Assembly (NCBI GenBank): GCA_040007395.1
Contig: JBDTVG010000042.1
Span: 1 to 58,692 of the forward strand
Direction of reading: 5' to 3'
DNA length: 58,692 nt
Source: DATGFK01 sp040007395
GTDB taxonomy: Bacteria > Chloroflexota > Anaerolineae > Aggregatilineales > UBA2796
Below the pieces are notes generated by a model. That model searched no databases and was not told the origin of the DNA. It was given only the letters and a program-made list of their open reading frames with translations. A program made the position numbers and the translations under genes. The first letter of the stretch is position 1; every line of letters starts with the position of its first letter. Below, piece after piece: positions 24,674 to 33,023 of the stretch.

Positions 24674-26761
24674 ATGAAAGAGTACACCACCGAGCAGATC
24701 AGAAACGTGGCTCTGGTTGGACACCAGGGAGCCGGGAAAACAAGCCTGATTGAGGCGCTGCTGTTCACGACAGGCGCGGTCTCGCGCATGGGCAAAATTA
24801 CGGATGGCACAACAATTTCTGACTACGATGAAGACGAAAAACAGCGCCAACTTTCTATTAACACCGCGTTAGTTCCCCTCGAATTTGACAACTGCAAACT
24901 CAACATACTCGATGCTCCCGGCTACACCGATTTTCAAGGCGAAGTAAAAAATGCAATCCGTGTCAGCGATTGCGTATTAGTTGCCGTTGATGCAGTGGCA
25001 GGGCCGGAAGTCGGCACGGAACTGGCGTGGCAGTTTGCCGACGAATTCAACCAGCCGATTATCGTCGTCGTCAACAAGATCAACCGGGAGAATGCTAGCT
25101 TTAGCCGCACCGTTGAAGCGATGAATACCCGCTTCCCTGAATATAAGTTTGTGCCTGTGCTGCTGCCGATTGGCGAAGGCCCCGCTTTCAAAGGCGTGAT
25201 TAACGTCTTGACCCAGAAAGCCTATTATGGGGCGGGAGCCGAACGCACCGAACCGCCCGCCGAAATGGCAGGCGAGATCGCGGCGGCACATTTGGCGCTC
25301 ATCGAAGCCGCTGCGGAAGCTACCGACGAACTGATCAATAAATATTTTGAGACACAGGAACTCTCCTTTGAGGAAATCCGTGATGGGATGCGAGCCGCCG
25401 CCCGTGACGCGAATCTCAAAACAGTTCCGGTATTCGTTGCGGCAGGCGAACTGAATATCGCTACCGTTCCGCTGCTGGAAGCGTTGATTGTGTATGTATC
25501 ACCGCCGTCGCAGCGCCGTGTTGCTCTCGTCAACGATCCGGGCGAAGAGGTCGAATTTTTGCAGCCGCCGCAAACCGATAACGGCCCTATCGCCGCCTAT
25601 ATTTTCAAAGCCACTTCGGATCGTTTTGTGGGGACGCTCAACTATTTCCGCATCTTTAGCGGACATCTCAAGAGTGGTAGCACCTATTACAACGCCGAGA
25701 AAAATCAGGAAGAACGCTTCGGTCAATTGTTGGTTATGCGCGGCAAAGATCAAATCCCCGTGAATGAATTACACGCGGGCGATATTGGCGCGGTTGCCAA
25801 GCTCACCAACACAGGCACGGGCGATACTATTTCCTCGAAAGAAAGACCGCTCAAATTGCGCCAACCTGTGTATCCTGATCCTATTTACAGTGTTGCGTTG
25901 GAACCCAAGACGCAGGCCGACGGAACCAAGATGGGGACAGCGCTCACGCAATTAACCCATGCTGACCCAACACTCCACTGGCGGCAAGATCCACAGACTA
26001 ACCAAACCGTGCTGGAAGGCATGGGCGATATTCACATCAGCATCGCTATCAATCGGGCGGAACGGATGGGGGTCGGACTCGTTACCTCGCTGCCCAGAGT
26101 GCCCTACCGCGAAACAATTACCCGATCCGGAACGGCACAGTATCGGCACAAGAAGCAGTCGGGCGGCGCGGGTCAGTTCGGGGAAGTACATCTTCGGCTC
26201 GATCCGCTGGATCGTGGTGTGGGCTTTGAGTACGCCACTGAGGTTGTCGGCGGTGCGATTGCACAGACTTTTCTCCCCTCCATCGAAAAAGGGATTCGCA
26301 GCGTACTAGATCAAGGGGTGATTGCAGGCTATCCCGTTGTCGATGTGCGGGCGGCTGTCACCGATGGCAAGATGCACCCAGTGGACTCGAAGGATATTGC
26401 CTTCCAGATCGCAGGCCGCGAAGCCTTCAAGGAAGCCTTTGTCGGCGCGGGCGCGGTACTGCTGGAGCCTATTGTCAGCGTGCGCGTGATCGTTCCCGAA
26501 GACAATATGGGCGATGTGATCAGCGACTTTACCTCACGGCGTGGTCGTGTGGTCGGCATGGATACGGAACATGGGCGCAGTGTCGTAACGGCGCTGGTTC
26601 CGATGGCAGAGATCCAGCGCTATAGCAACGATCTACGCTCGATTACCGCTGGACGCGGCGTGTATACTTACACCTTCGACCACTATGAGCCAGTACCGAG
26701 CCATATTGCTCAGACGATTATTGCGGCCCACAAGAAAGTTGAACCCGCCGCCGAAGTGTAA
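24674..26761 (+). CDS. Elongation factor G-like GTPase
   Basis: The 695-residue protein has the full EF-G layout. The G domain has G1 GHQGAGKTS (16-24) and G3 DAPGYTD (80-86); domain II carries ATSDRFVGTLNYFRIFSG, and domains III-V include ALTQLTHADPTLHW, QSGGAGQFGEVHLR and FTSRRGRVVGMD. It belongs to the EF-G-like (FusA2-type) branch rather than canonical FusA, as shown by the early KEYTTEQIRNVALVGHQGAG start. The G4 motif reads NKIN (134-137) instead of the usual NKxD; the Asp normally sets guanine specificity. The gene is alone between a strong promoter and a strong terminator, not in an rps operon, which fits a specialised translation factor. Confidence 0.93.
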   Translation: MKEYTTEQIRNVALVGHQGAGKTSLIEALLFTTGAVSRMGKITDGTTISDYDEDEKQRQLSINTALVPLEFDNCKLNILDAPGYTDFQGEVKNAIRVSDCVLVAVDAVAGPEVGTELAWQFADEFNQPIIVVVNKINRENASFSRTVEAMNTRFPEYKFVPVLLPIGEGPAFKGVINVLTQKAYYGAGAERTEPPAEMAGEIAAAHLALIEAAAEATDELINKYFETQELSFEEIRDGMRAAARDANLKTVPVFVAAGELNIATVPLLEALIVYVSPPSQRRVALVNDPGEEVEFLQPPQTDNGPIAAYIFKATSDRFVGTLNYFRIFSGHLKSGSTYYNAEKNQEERFGQLLVMRGKDQIPVNELHAGDIGAVAKLTNTGTGDTISSKERPLKLRQPVYPDPIYSVALEPKTQADGTKMGTALTQLTHADPTLHWRQDPQTNQTVLEGMGDIHISIAINRAERMGVGLVTSLPRVPYRETITRSGTAQYRHKKQSGGAGQFGEVHLRLDPLDRGVGFEYATEVVGGAIAQTFLPSIEKGIRSVLDQGVIAGYPVVDVRAAVTDGKMHPVDSKDIAFQIAGREAFKEAFVGAGAVLLEPIVSVRVIVPEDNMGDVISDFTSRRGRVVGMDTEHGRSVVTALVPMAEIQRYSNDLRSITAGRGVYTYTFDHYEPVPSHIAQTIIAAHKKVEPAAEV

Positions 26762-26814
26762 AGAGATCCAGCCGTACTCCCATTTTAGGCGGGATGAGGT
26801 TTTTAATGTAATTA

Positions 26815-26849
26815 AAGTAGGGCTAGGGCAGAACTTAGCCCTACTTTTT
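26815..26849 (+). terminator. Rho-independent terminator after the EF-G-like gene
   Basis: AAGTAGGGCTA (26815-26825), 10-nt loop, TAGCCCTACTT (26836-26846) form a perfect 11-bp stem followed by TTT. A textbook intrinsic terminator. Confidence 0.92.
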
Positions 26850-26981
26850 GTTGATGATTCGAATCTTGATGTGGATAGCCTGACTCAGCCATAATAAGAT
26901 ATAGTCATCACAATCTCTACCTATTCCTTTGAAGATCGGCGTTGTATCCCTGATGCAACGAGGCGATTAGCGAGTACACAC

Positions 26982-27635
26982 ATGAAATTTGAAAAGGCAT
27001 GGCTTGATGCACTAGAGTATATTTTTGAGTTAGGCGCGGGTGTAACTCGTCTTACTGAACCCGTACTAGACCAAACTGAAAGTATTTATAGAGCCATTTT
27101 TATTCCTCCATTTGATTCGTCATATCTGCTTAATGTCTATGTTGTCGGTGACATTGCTGAAGTGCAGTGTTATTTACTTCCTAGATCATTCGATTATAAA
27201 GTTCTAAAAGCCATCAAGAAGGCGTTTGAAAATAATGAACCACCACCGTTATTCCAACCTGAAGTATTTCTAATTACCAGCGCCCGAAAGGCTCTTACCC
27301 TTTCGCAGCTAATTTGGTTTTTAGCCGAGATGAAGGCACTTGATCCGGCTACCATTCAATCATCACTTTTCACTGATGTACAAGTGAGAGATGGGGAATT
27401 ATGTCGTGGCATAATACGTCAAGAAGGCGGAGCGCCCCATTCTTTTGATTTCGGACTGGCAGATTCCTATGATGATTATCTGGGGCAATATAATTACTAT
27501 AAGACGCTGTTCAAACTTGCAGCCAGCACATTAGTTAGTCCACCTATTAGCGATTTTCTCCTTAAGATACAACGTTACTGGTTCGGTGCGAGGTACATAG
27601 GAACACATGAATTTGCCTTTCTTAGCATAGAATAA
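26982..27635 (+). CDS. Protein of unknown function
   Basis: The 217-residue soluble protein is unrecognised. It is rich in aromatic residues and has no signal peptide or clear membrane span. Noticeable stretches are LLNVYVVGDIAEVQCYLLPR and TLSQLIWFLAEMKALDP. Its DNA is distinctly more AT-rich than the flanking EF-G-like and LysE genes, and it stands alone between a terminator and a convergent gene, which suggests horizontal acquisition. ATG 26982 follows GCGAGTACACAC without a strong ribosome site. Confidence 0.55.
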   Translation: MKFEKAWLDALEYIFELGAGVTRLTEPVLDQTESIYRAIFIPPFDSSYLLNVYVVGDIAEVQCYLLPRSFDYKVLKAIKKAFENNEPPPLFQPEVFLITSARKALTLSQLIWFLAEMKALDPATIQSSLFTDVQVRDGELCRGIIRQEGGAPHSFDFGLADSYDDYLGQYNYYKTLFKLAASTLVSPPISDFLLKIQRYWFGARYIGTHEFAFLSIE

Positions 27636-27731
27636 ATTGTTATTTCCACACTAGCCGAGCATTTCGCGCACAAGTCTGATTAGCCTGATTCCACAGCATA
27701 GTGCGAAATAAGGCTAGCGACCATTTTTGTT

Positions 27732-28349
27732 TTAACGCAGCAAACTTAACAACGCTACTGCTCCGAATCCAACAATAATCACGCCTGCCACTCGGTTAAT
27801 CCAACCCAACGCCGTTGGAGTAACTCTTGCCCGTATCAGGCCGACTCCGCCTGTTAACAAGACCCACCATGTCGCGGAGCCGAGAAACACGCCTAACACA
27901 AGGATCAACGCTGATCCATAGTTGCTGCCGCTTGTCCCAATACCCAACGCCCCAAAAATTACCACAAAAGACAGGATCGTTGTTGGGTTGGTCAGAGTTA
28001 GGAAAAATGTTGAACTGTACGTGCCGATTAGCCCTGATCCTTTGGTTGCAGCGGGCTGTTCAGCCGGTTTTGACAGGAACGTCTTAACCCCCAGATAGCA
28101 TAAGAAGATGCCGCCAATCAAGCGCAACCATGACTGCTGCCCTACCAAAATATCCGAGATAAAGGTCAGGCCGAATCCGCCAATCGCGCCATAGATAAAA
28201 TCGGCGGTGGCGGCTCCTAACCCGGATGCCAACCCAACAGCGCGTCCTTCGGCAATGGTGCGGCGGATGCACAGCACCCCAATCGGCCCAACTGGCGCGG
28301 CAATCGAAAGCCCAATGAGGAATCCTCTGAGTAAAAACGTAATGTCCAC
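27732..28349 (-). CDS. LysE/RhtB-family amino acid exporter
   Basis: The 205-residue membrane protein has six hydrophobic spans. Its opening FLIGLSIAAPVGPIGVLCIR contains the GxxxxxxPGP-like motif of LysE translocators (here APVGPIG), and LTLTNPTTILSFVVIFGALG is the second family signature. It would export a basic or other amino acid, or a related metabolite. It lies 51 bp downstream of an Lrp/AsnC regulator on the same strand, the usual arrangement for regulator-controlled amino acid efflux. Confidence 0.92.
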   Translation of the reverse strand: MDITFLLRGFLIGLSIAAPVGPIGVLCIRRTIAEGRAVGLASGLGAATADFIYGAIGGFGLTFISDILVGQQSWLRLIGGIFLCYLGVKTFLSKPAEQPAATKGSGLIGTYSSTFFLTLTNPTTILSFVVIFGALGIGTSGSNYGSALILVLGVFLGSATWWVLLTGGVGLIRARVTPTALGWINRVAGVIIVGFGAVALLSLLR

Positions 28350-28400
28350 TGTCTGAATCCTTCGTGCGTGAAAATAGCGAAATCGTAGCGAAATGGGCAG

Positions 28401-28874
28401 CTAACCTTCAAAAGCACTGCTCGTTGGCAGCGGCACTGTTAGCGTTTCTTTGGTGGTAGAAAGCACAATGGTGGTGCGAGTGCGGAGTACACCGGGCAAT
28501 CCCTTGAGTTGTTCGCTCAACAGCCAGTCGAGATGGCGCGTACCGCTGCACCGTACCTTGAGCCAGTAATCATCGTCCCCGGCAACGTGGTGGCATTCCT
28601 GTACTTCGGGCAAGCGCTCTACAAGTTCCAGAAATGCGGCGCGATGTTGAGGCCGATCCAGTGTGACAGCGATAAACGCCGAAAGGCCATAGCCAACTGC
28701 CTCTGGATCAACCAGCGCCGTATAGCCCGTAATCACACCGTGATTCTCCAATTGACGCACCCGGTCTGCGGCGGCAGGTGCAGAAAGGCCAAGAATCCCA
28801 CCAAGTTCGGCCCATGTCATCCGCCCATTTTGCATTAATTGATCAATAGCTTTGAAATCAATCTCGTCTACCAT
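28401..28874 (-). CDS. Lrp/AsnC-family transcriptional regulator
   Basis: The 157-residue protein has an N-terminal winged helix-turn-helix (MTWAELGGILGLSAPAAADR, then VRQLENHGVITGYTALVDPE). The C-terminal RAM-type ligand domain contains VQECHHVAGDDDYWLKVRC and LPGVLRTRTTIVLSTTKET. It probably senses an amino acid and controls the LysE exporter downstream. Three phased direct repeats in its own promoter (28877-28953) suggest autoregulation. The start is ATG 28872-28874, with AAAGG as ribosome site inside the first repeat. Confidence 0.93.
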   Translation of the reverse strand: MVDEIDFKAIDQLMQNGRMTWAELGGILGLSAPAAADRVRQLENHGVITGYTALVDPEAVGYGLSAFIAVTLDRPQHRAAFLELVERLPEVQECHHVAGDDDYWLKVRCSGTRHLDWLLSEQLKGLPGVLRTRTTIVLSTTKETLTVPLPTSSAFEG

Positions 28875-28876
28875 AA

Positions 28877-28953
28877 ATACCTTTGTTTATTATATAATTT
28901 TTCAATATTACTTTGTTTTACAAAATAAATCAAGTACATTACTTTGTTTTACA
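28877..28953 (-). promoter_or_regulatory. Three helically phased repeats, probable Lrp-family binding region
   Basis: ATTACTTTGTTTTACA occurs twice, exactly, at 28907-28922 and 28938-28953, and a weaker copy (ATACCTTTGTTTAT) lies at 28877-28890. The TTTGTTT cores start at 28882, 28912 and 28943, so the spacing is 30 and 31 bp, three helical turns. All sit on one face of AT-rich DNA just upstream of the regulator gene. The copy nearest the gene overlaps its Shine-Dalgarno. Confidence 0.75.
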
Positions 28954-29118
28954 TATTATCAATACAACGCCAACCGTTTAGCTCGACCTTGTTTCAAGCT
29001 ATGGTTAGCCTGTTGAAAAAGTGATTTGCCGCACGTTGGACGCTTGCATGACACGCTCAGCCGTGCTAAAGTCCCTCTATGACACGTCGTAATGGTTAAT
29101 GGATTAACGGTTGACGCA

Positions 29119-29949
29119 ATGCTGAAAGCAATCATTTTTGATATGGACGACACGCTTGTCGATTGGAGCAAGCGGTCACAAGACTGGCAAGAATTTGAAC
29201 GACTCCACCTCGGATTAGTTCTTAGCGCCATTGCTCAAGAAACGCACTCACCGGAACTAGTCGATCAATTTATGCGGGAAGAACATCGTCTAGCCGAGGA
29301 AGCGTGGATCGGTGCGGAGGCAAAAAGGGGCGGGGACGCTCCACATATCGGTACGATCATGCGTCAGGCGCTTGAGAATATCGGTATTCCCCATGAGTTG
29401 ATCGATATAGAGGCGTGCCTAAAAGCCTATGACTGGCAGCCCATGGGTGGCCTCGTGCCATTCCCAGATGTCTCCGAGGTGCTGCCAATATTGGCTTCGC
29501 ACGGCATCAAAATTGGCATGATCACGAATGCGTTCCAGCCCATGTGGATGCGCGATGTCGAGTTGGCAGCGTTTGGCCTGTTAGAACATTTCGCAGAGTG
29601 CCGCATTTCGGCAGCAGACTTTGGCAAGCTCAAACCCCACCCCGCCATCTTTGAGGCGGCGCTCAACTGTCTGGGCGTGCAGCCTGACGAAGCGGTATTT
29701 ATTGGTGACAGCCACGAAGCGGATATTGTGGGCGCACAGGGTGTGGGAATGCGGGCGGTGCTGCGTATTGTCGAGAAACCGATGGCAAGGATCAGCGGGT
29801 TGGTTGTGCCAGACGGCGCAGTGAACACCCTACATGAACTCTTACCTCTACTAGACAAGTGGTACCCCGACTGGCGCAATCAGGACTCGGTGGGCGTGAC
29901 CCCTACGGGAGCAGTTAATGGATTTACCGCCGACAACCCCTTATCATAA
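29119..29949 (+). CDS. HAD-superfamily hydrolase
   Basis: The protein (276 residues from ATG 29119, MLKAIIFDMDDTL; an in-frame ATG at 29092 would add nine) has all four HAD motifs. Motif I is DMDDTLVDW (nucleophile and acid Asp), motif II MITNA, motif III KLKPHP (Lys) and motif IV FIGDSHEADIVGA. The helical cap between motifs I and II identifies a C1-type phosphatase such as a PGP/PyrP-like or haloacid phosphatase. The substrate cannot be told. The next gene starts 32 bp inside its 3' end, so the two are translationally coupled. Confidence 0.88.
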   Translation: MLKAIIFDMDDTLVDWSKRSQDWQEFERLHLGLVLSAIAQETHSPELVDQFMREEHRLAEEAWIGAEAKRGGDAPHIGTIMRQALENIGIPHELIDIEACLKAYDWQPMGGLVPFPDVSEVLPILASHGIKIGMITNAFQPMWMRDVELAAFGLLEHFAECRISAADFGKLKPHPAIFEAALNCLGVQPDEAVFIGDSHEADIVGAQGVGMRAVLRIVEKPMARISGLVVPDGAVNTLHELLPLLDKWYPDWRNQDSVGVTPTGAVNGFTADNPLS

Positions 29950-30463
29950 CCTGATCCTGACCGGGCATATTGGAGTGGGGCGAGTCACGATTGGGCGTTT
30001 GATCGCCAAGCAAATGGGGATCGCGTTCATCGATCTTGATACAGAATTGCAGTTGCGCGAGGGAATGACAGGCGACGAGATTCGAGCGCTGTTCGGTGAA
30101 GCGCGAGTACGTGCCTTAGAAGATGAATTGTGCCGCGAACTGAGCCTGCGACGTGGTGCGGTGCTTTCTGTCGGCGGGCCAACACTGCTGGAAGAAAAGA
30201 ACCGCACACGTTTAATGAACAGTGGCCCAATGTTGATCCTGACTTGTGCGCTAAACGAGATCCTACGGCGGTTATATGCCACTCAGGGCGCACGCTTCCA
30301 CGATCCCAAAATACGCTCAGCAGCCCTGTACCAGATCCGCCGCGAACGCCAGATCGAGCAGCTAGCCGCCGTCCCGACTCTAGACACGACGGTTCTGTCG
30401 GTGGAACAGGTCGCGGAACACGCTATCCGTTTCTGGAAAGAAAACGACATCGTTACGACTTAA
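29918..30463 (+). CDS. Shikimate kinase-like protein with degenerate P-loop
   Basis: The 181-residue product has the size and layout of shikimate kinase: ILTGHIGVGRVTIGRLIA, then GIAFIDLDTELQLREGMT, FGEARVRALEDELCREL, VLSVGGPTLLEEKN and a lid-like region with ARFHDPKIR. Several active-site elements have drifted. The P-loop reads GHIGVGRV instead of GxxxxGK(S/T), losing both the Lys and the hydroxyl residue. The GGG substrate loop reads GGP, and the lid Arg context is altered. It is probably not an active shikimate kinase and may be a pseudokinase or have another ligand. It overlaps the HAD hydrolase gene by 32 bp. Confidence 0.72.
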   Translation: MDLPPTTPYHNLILTGHIGVGRVTIGRLIAKQMGIAFIDLDTELQLREGMTGDEIRALFGEARVRALEDELCRELSLRRGAVLSVGGPTLLEEKNRTRLMNSGPMLILTCALNEILRRLYATQGARFHDPKIRSAALYQIRRERQIEQLAAVPTLDTTVLSVEQVAEHAIRFWKENDIVTT

Positions 30464-30532
30464 CCTTGTTTTGAACCCTATAATTCATGTATTCCTGATG
30501 ATTCTACTCACTGCCAAAAAGGAAATTAATCC

Positions 30533-31315
30533 ATGCCAACCCTAACTATCAGCCTTGCCCAGATCAACGTCCGCGCCGGGAATCCCCGCATCAACTGGGA
30601 AACCGTCAACGAATGGACACAGGAAGCCGTTCGGCGCGGATCGGATCTGGTGATCTTCCCAGAGTTGTGGGACAACGGCTACGCTTTGGATAAGGCCAAA
30701 GATGTCGCTAGCTCGCTCAGTAGTGGCTTGTTTGCTCAAGTTGCTGCGCTATCGCGCTCCTCGAATATCCATATCATCGGCTCCATGCTCGAAAAACGTG
30801 GTGTTGGTGTGTACAACAGCGCGGCCTTCTTTTCGCCGCGGAGTGGGGTACTTGGTGCGTATCGCAAGATTCACCTGTTCGGCCTGATGAACGAACCGCA
30901 GTTTCTCAGCGCAGGCGAGTCGCCGCTGACGCTGGATACGCCTTGGGGCCGCGCTGGAATCGCCATTTGCTACGATCTACGATTCCCGGAACTGCTGCGC
31001 CGTTATGCGGCGGAAGGCGCAAAGATGCTTCTGCTGCCCGCCGAATGGCCCACCGCACGCTTGAATCACTGGCGCACGCTGCTTCAAGCCCGTGCTATCG
31101 AGAACCAATATTTTGTCGTTGCTTGCAATGCGGTTGGCGAGTACAACGGGACAACCTATGCAGGACATTCAATGGTAGTCGATCCTTGGGGCGATCTGGT
31201 AGGCGAGGCAGGCGCAAACGAAACAATGCTCACCGTCAAGATCGACACTGATGAAGTCGATGCGGTACGCGCCCAAATCCCAGTAATGGAAGATCGCCGC
31301 CCAAATTTGTATTGA
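30533..31315 (+). CDS. Carbon-nitrogen hydrolase (Nit2/omega-amidase-like)
   Basis: The 260-residue nitrilase-superfamily enzyme has the complete Glu-Lys-Cys triad: Glu in FPELWDNGY, Lys in YRKIHLFG, Cys in ICYDLRFPE. The motif LMNEPQFLSAGE and the length match the omega-amidase/Nit2 branch that hydrolyses alpha-ketoglutaramate or alpha-ketosuccinamate, but close relatives act on other amides. It is cytosolic and lies alone after the HAD/shikimate-kinase-like pair. The ATG at 30533 follows AAAAGGAAA. Confidence 0.9.
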   Translation: MPTLTISLAQINVRAGNPRINWETVNEWTQEAVRRGSDLVIFPELWDNGYALDKAKDVASSLSSGLFAQVAALSRSSNIHIIGSMLEKRGVGVYNSAAFFSPRSGVLGAYRKIHLFGLMNEPQFLSAGESPLTLDTPWGRAGIAICYDLRFPELLRRYAAEGAKMLLLPAEWPTARLNHWRTLLQARAIENQYFVVACNAVGEYNGTTYAGHSMVVDPWGDLVGEAGANETMLTVKIDTDEVDAVRAQIPVMEDRRPNLY

Positions 31316-31744
31316 TTAATCTTGGCAATAAATCCATAGCAGGCAAAAGATTGAAGGGGCAGACGTGCTCGTTTTGCTCCTTCACTTGAATAAGAAGATT
31401 GATTAACTCCATTCACCGTGTCAATCGTTGACAGGATCGATCCCCCGGACAACAGAATCGACGCAACCAACCCAACCGTACCCGAATATCCGAGATCGGC
31501 ATTGCCCTGCTGCACGGATTGTGCGATGACACAACAAAAAAGCCTCAAAAATAGGCGACAACTTCGTCTATAGGATATAAAATTCGGCAATAGTTACCAG
31601 CCTCAATGAGCAATCGCAATATCAATTGCTGAACGCTTCGTCTCGATTGTTAGACGTGTCTATGAAATTTGCCGTAAGCGTCTCTTTGGTGGTAACTTCT
31701 TGTTCCGCTTACTTGTTTGTGAAATGATATGGAATGGAGTCGAA
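31316..31744. other. 429-bp gap without a convincing gene
   Basis: A weak stem GAAGGGGCA (31353-31361) / TGCTCCTTC (31375-31383) may end the nitrilase transcript, though no T-run follows. On the minus strand the stretch around 31404-31430 encodes TIDTVNGV, identical to a peptide near the C-terminus of the DUF4173-like protein (13840-13865 region), with all base differences at third codon positions. This may be a gene remnant, or chance. Nothing else is recognised. Confidence 0.4.
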
Positions 31745-32860
31745 ATGGCTGAGAAGGTTCGCGTAGCGATTATTGGCGTTGGCAATTGTGCCTCGTCTTT
31801 GATTCAAGGTGTCCACTACTATCGGGATGCAGAGGATACAGCCGATATTCCCGGTTTGATGCATGTTAATTTGGGTGGTTATCATATTCGCGATATTGAG
31901 TTTGTCGCGGCGATTGATGTCGATGTAACGAAGGTTGGCAAAGACCTTAGCGAAGCAATGTGGGCTGGGCAGAATAATACAATCAAGTTTACCGATGTGC
32001 CTAACCTGAATGTGCCAGTGCAACGCGGTACCACATTGGATGGGTTGGGAACGTATCTGCGCCACATGATCGACGAAGCGCCCGGTGAACCAGTCAACTT
32101 TGCTCAACTGCTGCGCGATACAAAAACCGATGTCGTGATCAACTATTTGCCCGTTGGCAGCGAGCAAGCGACTCGCTTTTACATAGAAGAAGCCCTTGCC
32201 GCCGGCTGTGCTGTCGTCAACTGCATTCCAGTCTTTATAGCCAGCGATCCGGTCTGGCAGCGCCGCTTTGCCGAAAAAGGGCTGCCGATCATTGGCGACG
32301 ACATCAAGAGTCAGGTCGGCGCGACGATTGTTCACCGCACCTTGGTGAACCTGTTTAATGATCGCGGCGTTCATCTGGAACGTACCAGCCAATTGAATGT
32401 CGGCGGCAACACCGATTTCTACAATATGCTGGATCGTACCCGGCTGGAGAGCAAGAAGATCAGCAAAACTAACGCTGTAACCAGCCAACTGCCCTATCCC
32501 TTGGAACCCTCCAATGTGTATATTGGCCCAAGCGATTATGTCCCGTGGCTGACAGACCGCAAATGGGCGCATATCCGCTTGGAAGGCAAAACGTTTGGCG
32601 ATGTCCCGCTGAACATCGAACTCAAACTCGAAGTATGGGACAGTCCCAACAGCGCCGGCGTGGTCATTGATGCGCTGCGCTGCGCGAAAATTGGCTTGGA
32701 TCGTGGTATGTGCGGCGCATTGGAAGGGCCATCCAGCTACTTCAAAAAGACACCGCCTGTGCAGTATCCCGATGATGTAGCGTATCGCTTGGTCGAAGCG
32801 TTTATCGCGGGTGAACCAGAAGGGCTAGGTGTGTTAACGGGCGGTTTTGCGAAACCGTAA
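31745..32860 (+). CDS. ino1: Inositol-3-phosphate synthase
   Basis: The 371-residue enzyme converts glucose 6-phosphate to 1L-myo-inositol 1-phosphate using NAD. It has the Rossmann motif IIGVGNCASSLIQGV, VVINYLPVGSEQATRFY, DDIKSQVGATIVHR, LNVGGNTDFYNM and the terminal GPSSYFKKTPP typical of the short actinobacterial/archaeal type (about 360 residues, not the 500-residue eukaryotic type). I choose ATG 31745 (MAEKVRV) with TGGAG upstream; the frame is open to 31700. In Chloroflexota it supplies inositol phosphate for phosphatidylinositol-type lipids or compatible solutes. It is followed by a strong hairpin at 32892-32930. Confidence 0.93.
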   Translation: MAEKVRVAIIGVGNCASSLIQGVHYYRDAEDTADIPGLMHVNLGGYHIRDIEFVAAIDVDVTKVGKDLSEAMWAGQNNTIKFTDVPNLNVPVQRGTTLDGLGTYLRHMIDEAPGEPVNFAQLLRDTKTDVVINYLPVGSEQATRFYIEEALAAGCAVVNCIPVFIASDPVWQRRFAEKGLPIIGDDIKSQVGATIVHRTLVNLFNDRGVHLERTSQLNVGGNTDFYNMLDRTRLESKKISKTNAVTSQLPYPLEPSNVYIGPSDYVPWLTDRKWAHIRLEGKTFGDVPLNIELKLEVWDSPNSAGVVIDALRCAKIGLDRGMCGALEGPSSYFKKTPPVQYPDDVAYRLVEAFIAGEPEGLGVLTGGFAKP

Positions 32861-32891
32861 TAACCCTCGGACAAATAGAACAGAGGGTGTG

Positions 32892-32930
32892 ACAATACGC
32901 TGCCTCGGTGAAAACCGGGCGGCGTGTTGT
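32892..32930 (+). terminator. Strong 17-bp hairpin with GAAA tetraloop
   Basis: ACAATACGCTGCC (32892-32904) pairs with GGCGGCGTGTTGT (32918-32930), 13 pairs with two G-T wobbles. Inside, CGGT-GAAA-ACCG (32906-32917) completes the stem, leaving one bulged T. There is no T-run after it, so it is either a factor-dependent terminator/3' stabiliser of ino1 or a structured leader of the next gene. Confidence 0.6.
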
Positions 32931-33023
32931 ATATAAACGATTAAAATTCGCGATCTGTTGAGAGTTGATAGCGTCCTCTCTTCCACCCCAGAGGAGAGGC
33001 TAAACGGTGAGGTCAAAAGAAGG

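Noticed and set aside
31156..31590. 144-residue minus-strand frame after the nitrilase gene
   Set aside because: Half of it is antisense to the nitrilase gene; only the short TIDTVNGV peptide is of interest and it is reported separately.
31590..31744. Riboswitch or structured leader before ino1
   Set aside because: I looked for a strong nested stem or known aptamer core and saw none.
31709..32572. 287-residue minus-strand frame opposite ino1
   Set aside because: Entirely antisense to a well-conserved enzyme gene; no ribosome site or domain.
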